6,033 bases of DNA from Promethearchaeota archaeon (GTDB lineage: Archaea; Asgardarchaeota; Lokiarchaeia; Sigyniarchaeales; SOKP01). The position numbers and the translations under genes are program-made. Numbering within the stretch: position 1 is the first letter of the stretch; each line of letters opens with the position of its first letter. The notes under the pieces were generated by a model. That model worked only from the letters and a program-made list of their open reading frames with translations. It did not search any database and had not been told where the DNA came from. Shown here in pieces: positions 1-6,033 of this stretch. Location of the stretch: NCBI GenBank assembly GCA_016840695.1, contig JAEORV010000114.1, positions 1 to 6,033 on the forward strand, written 5' to 3'.

Positions 1-6
1 TAGAAA

Positions 7-2757
7 ATGATCGATTTTAACAATTTACCAAAAGTTCATGAACCTTCAAAAATTGAAAAGGATATCTACGAATGGTGGGAATCACAGGGATTTTTCCAAC
101 CAGAAAAACAGAGAGAATTGGGAATTGTTGATGAAAAAGGACCAAGATTTTGCATAACTCTTCCTCCGCCAAATGTTACCGGTGTGCTTCATTTAGGGCA
201 TGCGATAGTCCTTACAATGGAGGATCTAATGACGCGGTATGAACGCATGAATCAAAAGGAAGCGTTATTTCTTCCCGGTTCTGATCACGCGGGTATAGCC
301 ACTCAAAACGTAGTGGAGCGTGAATTAGCTAAAAAAAATATTAATAGAAAAGAGCTTGGTCGGAAAAAATTTATTGAAGAAGTCTGGAAATGGAAAGAAA
401 AGTGTCACACAACAATTATGGAACAATCTAAACGAATGGGAGCCTCTTGTGATTGGACTCGAGATAGATTTACATTAGATGATGACTATGCTCTAGCAGT
501 TAAAACAGCGTTTGTGACCCTCTATAAAAAAGGGTTGATATACCGCGGTGAATACATGGTTAATTGGTGTCCAGGGAGGTGCGAATCTGCAATTTCTGAC
601 TTAGAAGCAGAACCGCAAGAACACGAGAGTAGTTTATGGTATATTAAATATCCAATAATTAACGACGATTGGAAAGGACCATCAGCAGAATGGGGTTCGG
701 GAGAATGGGCAAAAAGAGCCACTGAATTCATCGAAGTTGCTACAACCAGACCAGAGACATTATTAGGAGACACAGGAGTTGCAACAACAGAAAACCATCC
801 AATTTTCAAGAAGTTTATTGGCAAGACAGCGGTTTTACCTGTAAATGCAAGAGAGCTACCTATATTTTCAGATCCTCATGTTGATGCTGAATTTGGAACA
901 GGCGCTCTAAAAATAACTCCTGCTCACGATCCTAACGATTATGACATTGGAATGCAGCATAATCTAGATTTCATCACGGTTATGGACGCAAAGGCACGAA
1001 TGTTGCCAGAATATTCTGGAAAATATGCGAACATGGATAGGTACGAATGTCGCAAGGAAATTGTCAAGGATTTAGAAAAGGAGACATTACTGACTAAGAT
1101 TGAGCCATATACTCACGCGATTTCCCATTGTCAAAGGTGTAATTCTGTCATTGAACCTTACATCTCAATTCAATGGTTTGTTAAAACGCAAGATCTAGCA
1201 AAATCCGCAATGGAGGCCGTTAAAAACGGCGATACTATAATGATTCCTCCCCGCGAACAAGATCGGTTTTTTCAATGGATGGAAAACATACGAGATTGGT
1301 GTATAAGCCGACAGTTATGGTGGGGACATCAGATACCGGTGTGGTATTGTCCTAACGGTCACGAGACGTGCGAATTAGAAGAGCCCATAAAGTGTTCTAC
1401 TTGTGGTGAGAAAACTTTAGTTCAAGACGAGGACGTGTTAGATACATGGTTTTCATCCGGACTATGGCCGTTTGCGACTCTTGGTTGGCCCAATATTGAA
1501 AACAAGGACTATATTCGGTTTTTTCCAAATGACATGCGAGAGACAGCATATGATATTTTGTTCTTTTGGGTCGCTCGTGAAATGATGATGTCGTTTGGAT
1601 TAACAGGACAAACACCATATCAAAAAGTATATTTTCATGGTATTATTCGAGACGAAAAAGGAAAAAAGATTAGTAAATCTATGGAAAACATTGACGATTA
1701 CGACCCACTTAATATTATAGCAAAGTACGGAGCTGATCCATTACGGTTTACATTGATTTCGAATATCATTCCAAGCAAAGATTTAAATTTAAACCCCGGA
1801 GCCTTAAAATCGTCAAAAAATTTCTGTAATAAGATTTGGCAATCAGCTAATTTTATTTTTAGCCATATTAACAAGGTAGATAAGGTTCCGCGAATTAATC
1901 CAGATTTTCCAAAAAGTAATTTAAAGTTAGCTGATCAATGGATTCTTTCTCAATTAAATACTCTTTTGAAAGAAGTGAACAAGAACTTCGAGGAATATGA
2001 TTATTTAAACGCTGTTCGCTCAATTCGATCGTTTTATTGGGATATCTTCTGTGACTGGTATCTTGAAATTTCAAAAATCCGAATTTACGATGAAAATGAA
2101 TTAGATAAAGAACCACCCATAGCGATTTTGTTACATGTTTTAGATATTACACTCCGGCTATTACATCCAAGCATTCCATATATTACAGAAGCCTTATGGC
2201 AAAATCTACCTAAGAATTTTAAAGAAGTCCCAGCATTAATCGTCGCAAATTGGCCAGAAGCTAATGATATTTTTATTGATGTCAATGTTGATGAGAGTTT
2301 CGAATTAATTAAATCGCTAATTCACAAGATCCGGAGCCTGAGAAAAGATTTTAACGTGAAACCAGGATTAAAAATTCCACTAATTATTCAAACCGGGAAT
2401 AATACAAAATTAATTAAAGATTCAATAGCTGAAATATCAGTTTTATCTCATATAGATCAAGAACAAGTCCAATTTGATATATCTGACGTGCCGAAACATT
2501 CAGCTAGAATTGTTTTAAAGGACTTAATAGCATATCTTCCATTAGATGAGATTATCGATATTGAAAAAGAGATCGAAAGAATCACAAACCAAATTAATAA
2601 AATACAAGGTCAAATAGAAAAAAGTGAAAAAAAATTAGATGGTCCTTTTTCTCAACGAGCTAAACCAGAAGTCGTGAATAAAGAGCGGGATAACTTAGAG
2701 GAGTTAAAATCTAGAAAACAAATCTTAGAAGATCAACTTAAGATTCTTAAGGAATAA
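7..2757 (+). CDS. valS: Valyl-tRNA synthetase, bacterial/eukaryotic type, complete (916 aa)
   Basis: Class Ia aminoacyl-tRNA synthetase that charges tRNA-Val with valine in the cytoplasm and hydrolyses misacylated Thr-tRNA-Val. The Rossmann catalytic core has the HIGH box as HLGH (residues 62-65) and the KMSKS loop as KISKS (554-558). The CP1 editing domain carries TTRPET (246-251) and GTGALKITPAHDPND (297-311). Cysteine pairs typical of the family's zinc sites occur at 375/378 and at 448/455/463/466. RDWCISRQLWWGHQIP (429-444) is the usual core signature. The anticodon-binding helical domain starts near 645, and a C-terminal coiled-coil tRNA arm spans about 847-916. Length is normal for this type. 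The start is fixed: an in-frame TAG at 1-3 precedes ATG by one codon, and the ribosome binding site lies outside the window. GSDHAGIATQ (91-100) marks the bacterial/eukaryotic form. A Trp-rich insertion (about 219-241) sits just before the editing motif. The gene converges on scpB with a 15-bp gap. Confidence 0.97.
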   Translation: MIDFNNLPKVHEPSKIEKDIYEWWESQGFFQPEKQRELGIVDEKGPRFCITLPPPNVTGVLHLGHAIVLTMEDLMTRYERMNQKEALFLPGSDHAGIATQNVVERELAKKNINRKELGRKKFIEEVWKWKEKCHTTIMEQSKRMGASCDWTRDRFTLDDDYALAVKTAFVTLYKKGLIYRGEYMVNWCPGRCESAISDLEAEPQEHESSLWYIKYPIINDDWKGPSAEWGSGEWAKRATEFIEVATTRPETLLGDTGVATTENHPIFKKFIGKTAVLPVNARELPIFSDPHVDAEFGTGALKITPAHDPNDYDIGMQHNLDFITVMDAKARMLPEYSGKYANMDRYECRKEIVKDLEKETLLTKIEPYTHAISHCQRCNSVIEPYISIQWFVKTQDLAKSAMEAVKNGDTIMIPPREQDRFFQWMENIRDWCISRQLWWGHQIPVWYCPNGHETCELEEPIKCSTCGEKTLVQDEDVLDTWFSSGLWPFATLGWPNIENKDYIRFFPNDMRETAYDILFFWVAREMMMSFGLTGQTPYQKVYFHGIIRDEKGKKISKSMENIDDYDPLNIIAKYGADPLRFTLISNIIPSKDLNLNPGALKSSKNFCNKIWQSANFIFSHINKVDKVPRINPDFPKSNLKLADQWILSQLNTLLKEVNKNFEEYDYLNAVRSIRSFYWDIFCDWYLEISKIRIYDENELDKEPPIAILLHVLDITLRLLHPSIPYITEALWQNLPKNFKEVPALIVANWPEANDIFIDVNVDESFELIKSLIHKIRSLRKDFNVKPGLKIPLIIQTGNNTKLIKDSIAEISVLSHIDQEQVQFDISDVPKHSARIVLKDLIAYLPLDEIIDIEKEIERITNQINKIQGQIEKSEKKLDGPFSQRAKPEVVNKERDNLEELKSRKQILEDQLKILKE

Positions 2758-2765
2758 TTTTATCT
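2737..2765 (+). terminator. Possible weak 3' end signal of valS
   Basis: The last codons of valS contain CTTAAG, three bases, then CTTAAG (2737-2751), which could form a 6-bp stem. A T-rich stretch containing TTTT follows just after the stop codon. Archaeal termination mainly depends on T-rich tracts, and this one is short. The stem is AT-rich and lies inside the coding sequence, so the call is tentative. Confidence 0.2.
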
Positions 2766-2768
2766 ATC

Positions 2769-2786
2769 AAATTCATTCTTGAATTT
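2769..2786. repeat. Short inverted repeat at the convergent gene junction
   Basis: AAATTC and GAATTT are perfect inverted 6-bp arms separated by six bases, straddling the scpB stop codon. With the nearby CTTAAG pair at 2737-2751, the convergent junction holds two small AT-rich palindromic elements. They could help end transcription from either side, but such short arms are common by chance in AT-rich DNA. Confidence 0.3.
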
Positions 2787-3657
2787 CATCATCAATGTTA
2801 TCAGTGGGTTCATCACCTTGTACATCACCTTGAGATTCATTTTCAGGTTCATTAGCTTGCACGCCACCTTGGTCGTCAAGACCTAGTTGAGCAATCATCA
2901 TCTGTTTCATGGCCTCTCTATCAGTTGGTAAACCGAACATTTGAGAATATTTTTCCGTGGTTGTTAATTCTTGAGATCTCCCTTTCTTGACAGCATTAAT
3001 TAAACCGTTGTCAAGTAAGTATTTCACATGCTCATAAGCTCCACTCCCTCGTAATTTTATGACCAGCGATTTTAAAATGGGTTGTTTTAACGCAATAACA
3101 GTTAAAGTTCTTAAATAACGTTCTGCAATAGCGCCCCCTGTAGCAAATTTGGAAACCTTTTCTGTGTATTCCGGTTTTATTTGCATTTGGTAGGAATCTC
3201 CCATTTGAGCTATAACGAGGGCTGTGGATCGTTCTAAATAATCGAACGCAAGTTCATTGATGAGTTCTGCCACGATTCTTTTTGGTATTTCCAATTTTGT
3301 TGAAAGGGTTTCGACATTTAATGGTTTTCCAGCAGCATAAAGAGACGCTTCAATCATATTTTTCTGAAATTCTCTCAATTGTTTTTCGATGTCTGCTTCG
3401 GTTATTACAGAGGTTTCAGTTTCTTCAATTGCTTCACCCTCTAAAAGACCAGAGGTTTCTTCCATCTCTCCTTCGTTGAAATCGGATTCCTCTGTTGTTT
3501 GTAATTCTTCAGTTATCTCTTCGATGAGATCTGATTCTAGATCGTCTTCTTTATCCTCGATTTCTATTTCCTCCGGTGGTTCTTCTGAAGTTTCCTCTAT
3601 CTCTTCAGTATTATCGCCTTCCACCTTATCCTCCATTTCTTCGTCAAAATTAGTCAT
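2773..3657 (-). CDS. scpB: Condensin accessory subunit ScpB with acidic extensions (294 aa)
   Basis: Winged-helix subunit of the SMC-ScpA-ScpB condensin. In the family, ScpB dimers bind the kleisin ScpA and help regulate SMC head engagement during chromosome compaction. The first winged helix covers about residues 93-165 (MIEASLYAAGKPLNVETL through MQIKPEYTEKV). The second covers about 175-245, with the family pattern LRTLTVIALKQPI, then KLRGSGAYEHVKYLLDNGLI, and TTEKYSQMFGL. The first 90 residues are an appended, probably disordered acidic region (41 Asp/Glu, two Lys). The tail 261-294 is also acidic, has no Lys or Arg, and contains a 13-residue duplication. At 294 aa it is much longer than a typical ScpB of about 180-200 aa, purely because of these flanks. 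It is last in the smc-scpA-scpB cluster, 23 bp after the scpA stop. The ATG start has only a weak upstream match (GATGA), so translation may be coupled to scpA. Confidence 0.92.
   Translation of the reverse strand: MTNFDEEMEDKVEGDNTEEIEETSEEPPEEIEIEDKEDDLESDLIEEITEELQTTEESDFNEGEMEETSGLLEGEAIEETETSVITEADIEKQLREFQKNMIEASLYAAGKPLNVETLSTKLEIPKRIVAELINELAFDYLERSTALVIAQMGDSYQMQIKPEYTEKVSKFATGGAIAERYLRTLTVIALKQPILKSLVIKLRGSGAYEHVKYLLDNGLINAVKKGRSQELTTTEKYSQMFGLPTDREAMKQMMIAQLGLDDQGGVQANEPENESQGDVQGDEPTDNIDDEIQE
2794..2871 (-). repeat. scpB: Two-copy tandem repeat of 39 bp in the scpB tail
   Basis: Two adjacent 39-bp in-frame units (2871-2833 and 2832-2794) encode QGGVQANEPENES and QGDVQGDEPTDNI. 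In the first 26 bp the copies match at 21 positions, both containing CAAGGTG, CAAG and ATGAACC blocks. The pattern indicates a local duplication that has since diverged, partly through Asn/Asp exchanges. Confidence 0.7.
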
Positions 3658-3680
3658 AGAACTTCATCTTTTTTTTCAGT

Positions 3681-4715
3681 TTATTTTATTCTAATGTTAA
3701 TATCTTGAAAATCTTCGTCTTGAGCTAATTCTATTTCGGTCGTGGTTTTCCCAGTTCCGCTTGCGCCTGCTGTTGATAAAAACATTAAGGCGAGAAACAT
3801 CCGAACGAGCGCGAATTTTCTTCCAATGCTACTTTCTTCGTCGTTTTTAATGAGATCCATCATCTCAAAAAAGTTTACTTCTTTTGTATCTTCTAATTTA
3901 GCTGTGGCTTTAATTCTTTTAAGCCAACTCTCGTGCAATTCTTGAACGGTCTGTTCCCTGCCACTTATGTGTTTTAATAATTCTTTAGGTAATTTTGCTT
4001 TTGATTTTAATTGTAATTTTTTCTCTTTTAATTCGTCTCTTCGTTCCCGTCTTCTTTTTAGTTTTTCTTTCTTTTGCATAGTCTCTATAATTGCAGATCT
4101 CATTGCCCCAAATAATTCTTCTTTGGTAGCAATTTGCATTTTAGGTTGAATGGGTTGAGGTAAAGCCTTAGGAATGGTTCTACTATGTCTTTGTCTAAGT
4201 TTTTCAAGCTCTTCCTTTTTCTGTATTTGCTCTTCCTCTCTTATTATGCTAGAAATTTTATAGTGATGGAGGCTTGCAGAGGTTTTTAGCGCAATGCCTG
4301 AAATCTTATAGTTAATATATTCTTCAGTAAGCATTTTATCAAAGAATTGATCTACTAGTGAGGATAAATCGTAAAACGCAATTTGCGATTCCTTAGCAAC
4401 TTCGGGATCAAGTAAGCTGGAAAAAGGAGGTTCGTGCCAGAATTTTAAATCCATTTTTTCTTTATATGCTAAGGCAGGATCTTCTTCATCACCAAATTCA
4501 GCCACCAATTCTTCTTCTAATTCCTCTTCCTCCTCTTCTTCTTGAGTTCGATCGACAAAATCGGGATGTGAAACAATTTTAGTAAGAAATTCAATAATAT
4601 CTGCTTTCTTTTTTACATTCGTAGGGATTTTTACGTGATTCTTACTGCTAAATTCTCGTAATTGTTTAACCGTCCATTTACTGAAGTCGATAGTCGGCTC
4701 TTCTTTTTCAGATAT
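3681..4715 (-). CDS. scpA: Condensin kleisin subunit ScpA, non-canonical ATA start (344 aa)
   Basis: Kleisin that bridges the two SMC heads and binds ScpB. The N-terminal kleisin helices lie at about residues 113-160 (DLSSLVDQFFDKML, then ISGIALKTSASLHHYK). The middle is highly basic and helical, with 15 Lys/Arg in residues 215-242. The C-terminal winged helix that contacts the SMC head is at about 277-344 (VNFFEMMDLI, FALVRMFLALMFLS, ending DEDFQDINIRIK). The open frame extends back to a TGA at 4724-4722. The first conventional in-frame start is TTG at 4508, which has no Shine-Dalgarno sequence and would drop 69 residues. I place the start at ATA 4715-4713. It lies five bases after a strong GAGGTGAT and is followed by a typical N-terminus, SEKEEPTIDF. 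The recovered segment holds a SAP/Rho_N-like motif (12-48) and an acidic run (59-69). An actual ATG misread as ATA is equally possible. The gene lies 27 bp after smc and 23 bp before scpB. A P-loop look-alike at 317-324 is probably fortuitous. Confidence 0.85.
   Translation of the reverse strand: MSEKEEPTIDFSKWTVKQLREFSSKNHVKIPTNVKKKADIIEFLTKIVSHPDFVDRTQEEEEEEELEEELVAEFGDEEDPALAYKEKMDLKFWHEPPFSSLLDPEVAKESQIAFYDLSSLVDQFFDKMLTEEYINYKISGIALKTSASLHHYKISSIIREEEQIQKKEELEKLRQRHSRTIPKALPQPIQPKMQIATKEELFGAMRSAIIETMQKKEKLKRRRERRDELKEKKLQLKSKAKLPKELLKHISGREQTVQELHESWLKRIKATAKLEDTKEVNFFEMMDLIKNDEESSIGRKFALVRMFLALMFLSTAGASGTGKTTTEIELAQDEDFQDINIRIK
4572..4682 (-). other. scpA: SAP/Rho_N-like helical motif at the N-terminus of ScpA
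   Basis: Residues 12-48 of the extended ScpA begin with WTVKQLREF, then a loop containing KIPTNVKKKA, then DIIEFLTKIV. This matches the helix, extended loop, Lys, helix layout of SAP, HeH and Rho_N motifs, which often bind DNA or RNA: a Leu-containing first helix, a lysine before the second helix, and the second-helix pattern of two aliphatics then a Leu. The absence of stop codons and the regular amphipathic composition argue that this stretch is translated. The family assignment is by eye only. Confidence 0.5.
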
Positions 4716-4720
4716 TATTA

Positions 4721-4728
4721 ATCACCTC
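4721..4728 (-). promoter_or_regulatory. scpA: Shine-Dalgarno sequence of scpA
   Basis: GAGGTGAT on the minus strand is complementary to the conserved ATCACCTC at the 3' end of 16S rRNA. It is the best ribosome binding site in the window and decides the scpA start. Five bases separate it from ATA 4715-4713. The next possible conventional start (TTG 4508) is more than 200 bases away, too far for this site to serve. Confidence 0.8.
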
Positions 4729-4742
4729 TTAAGTATTCATCT

Positions 4743-6033
4743 TTAATTCTCTTGAATGTTGGGGGGGACATCTTCAAGTTCTAGGAGTCTTTTAGCTTCT
4801 TCCTCTAAATCAACACTAAAGATATCCGTAATTCCGCTTTGTTGCATAGATACGCCATATATGCGGTCAGAGTTGACAATATTTTCTTCTCTATGGCTAA
4901 TAACCAAAAATTGGGCTTGAGTTGCGAATTCCTTGATTACCATTGAGGTTCGGTGGACATTTGGACCATCTAACGCGGCATCTATCTCATCCATCACGTA
5001 GAAAGGTGCAGGATAGAACTCTTGTACTGCAAAGATAAACGAAAGGGCTACCAAAGTTTTTTCACCTCCACTTAAAATCTCTAGACTTGAAACTTTCTTC
5101 CCACGAGGACGAGCCTCAATAGAGATCCCTCCTTCGAAGGGTGAATCAGGACGATCTAGAATCATCTTTGCACTGCCCCCGGGGCTAAGTAGTTGGAAGA
5201 CTCTTGAAAATTCTCGATTTATTTCATGATAAGATTTCATAAACGAACGCGTTTTTTCAAGCTCAATTTTTTCAATTGCATCGGTTATAGCTTTTCTTTC
5301 TCTTTGAATAGTTTGTCTACGCATGTCAATTTCGTCAAATCTTTCTTTCACCACGTCATATTGTTCAATTGCTTTTAAATTCACCGGTTCGAGCGCTTTC
5401 TTCTTTTTTGTTGCTACCTCAATGTCAGAATTCAATCCTTCTTCCGAAAGTTCGTCAGTTACTGGGGGTAAGGAACCGTATTCTTTTGATCTCTGGTAAT
5501 AGGTTTCTATTTGATCGTTACAGATAATTTTTTTAGATTCGAAATTGCTCATTTTCGAGTTTTCGAGAGAATAATCAGACTTTAAATCAGTATAAGTCTT
5601 TTGATAATCCTTTTGTTTCTTCCATGATCCATCTTTTTCAACATTTAATTTATCGATTTCTATTTGTTTTGCATTTCTTTTTTCATTCTCTTCGCTTAAA
5701 GCTTCTTCGCTTTTTGCTATTTCGTCTACGATTATTTCAACCTGTTTTTCTGTAGATTTTATTTCTTCATTTAAACCAACTATTTGTTGTTCTCTTTCTT
5801 TGTTTTTATTTAGTTCGTTTAATTTTCCTTGAGATTTCTGTAGATCCTTGTTTAATTTGTTCAATTTTGTCTGAGCTGCTTTTTGTACCTCAGTCTCCTT
5901 TGCTTTTTCTTCATTTAACGAATCGATTACTTGTTGTTTTTCATCAACACTTTTTTGTACTTCAACAACTTCAGCGTCAAGACTTTCAATTTCTTTTTCA
6001 CTCTTATCAATACTTTCAGTTGCCTCTAGATTT
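4743..6033 (-). CDS. smc: Chromosome segregation ATPase SMC, C-terminal part (5' end outside window)
   Basis: ATPase core of the prokaryotic condensin. The visible 429 residues start in the second half of the long coiled coil. This stretch is Glu/Lys/Gln-rich and runs from the window edge to about 5400. The head-proximal segment LEPVNLKAIEQYD follows at 5393-5355, and then the C-terminal head. The head holds the signature motif LSGGEK (5075-5058), Walker B FYVMDEID with its catalytic Glu codon at 4988-4986, the D-loop ALDG, and the H-loop VISHRE (His at 4895-4893). All nucleotide-site residues expected in this half are intact. The hinge and Walker A lie beyond the right edge. The frame stays open through 6033, so the TTG at 5864 is not a real start. 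VISHRE and RIYGVSM are archaeal-type features. The frame ends DVPPNIQEN with TAA, just after a run of seven C (4767-4761), so the last five residues depend on that run being correct. It is the first gene visible in the smc-scpA-scpB cluster. Confidence 0.95.
   Translation of the reverse strand, partial: NLEATESIDKSEKEIESLDAEVVEVQKSVDEKQQVIDSLNEEKAKETEVQKAAQTKLNKLNKDLQKSQGKLNELNKNKEREQQIVGLNEEIKSTEKQVEIIVDEIAKSEEALSEENEKRNAKQIEIDKLNVEKDGSWKKQKDYQKTYTDLKSDYSLENSKMSNFESKKIICNDQIETYYQRSKEYGSLPPVTDELSEEGLNSDIEVATKKKKALEPVNLKAIEQYDVVKERFDEIDMRRQTIQRERKAITDAIEKIELEKTRSFMKSYHEINREFSRVFQLLSPGGSAKMILDRPDSPFEGGISIEARPRGKKVSSLEILSGGEKTLVALSFIFAVQEFYPAPFYVMDEIDAALDGPNVHRTSMVIKEFATQAQFLVISHREENIVNSDRIYGVSMQQSGITDIFSVDLEEEAKRLLELEDVPPNIQEN

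Noticed and set aside
522..824. Minus-strand open frame of about 100 codons inside valS
   Set aside because: It overlaps the conserved catalytic and editing region of valS, and its own translation shows no recognisable motif. It is a shadow frame.
3389..3694. Plus-strand open frame encoding a Ser-rich protein opposite scpB
   Set aside because: It is the antisense of the Glu-rich 5' part of scpB: GAA/GAG runs read as TTC/CTC or shifted TCT serine codons. It has no domain, no ribosome binding site and no independent support.
3995..4080. T-rich plus-strand stretch as a terminator or low-complexity element
   Set aside because: It is the complement of the Lys/Arg-rich coding segment of scpA (AAA, AAG and GAA codons), which explains the composition.
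4506..4508. TTG as the start of scpA
   Set aside because: It has no Shine-Dalgarno sequence and sits at the end of an acidic run inside a continuous coding frame. It would leave a 207-base protein-like stretch and a strong ribosome binding site unexplained.
4729..4740. ATG AAT ACT TAA mini-frame between smc and scpA
   Set aside because: Three codons followed by a stop, overlapping the lead-up to the scpA Shine-Dalgarno sequence. Nothing supports it as a leader peptide.
5862..5864. TTG as the start of a short SMC-like protein
   Set aside because: The frame is open upstream to the window edge and keeps coiled-coil composition, so this is an internal Leu codon of full-length smc.

Overview
The window most likely comes from an AT-rich archaeal genome. 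The strongest evidence is the SMC head domain: its H-loop reads VISHRE and it carries the tail RIYGVSM, both archaeal-style, where bacterial SMC usually has VITHN. The ScpB core also looks archaeal. A planktonic euryarchaeal or Thermoplasmatota-like lineage would fit, but the sequence alone does not fix the lineage.

Layout. Positions 7-2757 on the plus strand hold a complete valyl-tRNA synthetase gene (valS) of the bacterial/eukaryotic type, with a C-terminal coiled-coil arm. It converges on a minus-strand cluster read from right to left: smc (C-terminal 429 residues visible, running off the right edge), scpA (4715-3681) and scpB (3657-2773). The valS and scpB stop codons are only 15 bp apart, and gaps inside the cluster are 27 and 23 bp. 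There is no gene-free stretch over 300 bp. No RNA gene, insertion sequence or CRISPR array was seen.

Function. SMC, the kleisin ScpA and the winged-helix protein ScpB together form the prokaryotic condensin that compacts and segregates chromosomes. All three subunits lie in one apparent operon. ValRS is an unrelated housekeeping gene placed tail to tail with it.

Points of interest cluster at the smc-scpA junction. The scpA reading frame extends 69 codons upstream of its first conventional start codon. It has a strong Shine-Dalgarno sequence at the right distance, but the codon where ATG is expected is ATA. The extension encodes a SAP/Rho_N-like helical motif followed by an acidic run, which a conventional gene caller would lose. 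About 45 bp further upstream, the end of smc contains a seven-C run. Losing one C there would give a different C-terminus ending in tandem stops over the scpA ribosome binding site. ScpB carries an extreme acidic N-terminal extension and a duplicated acidic tail, while ScpA has a very basic middle. I see no clearly new system, but this condensin has unusual appendages.
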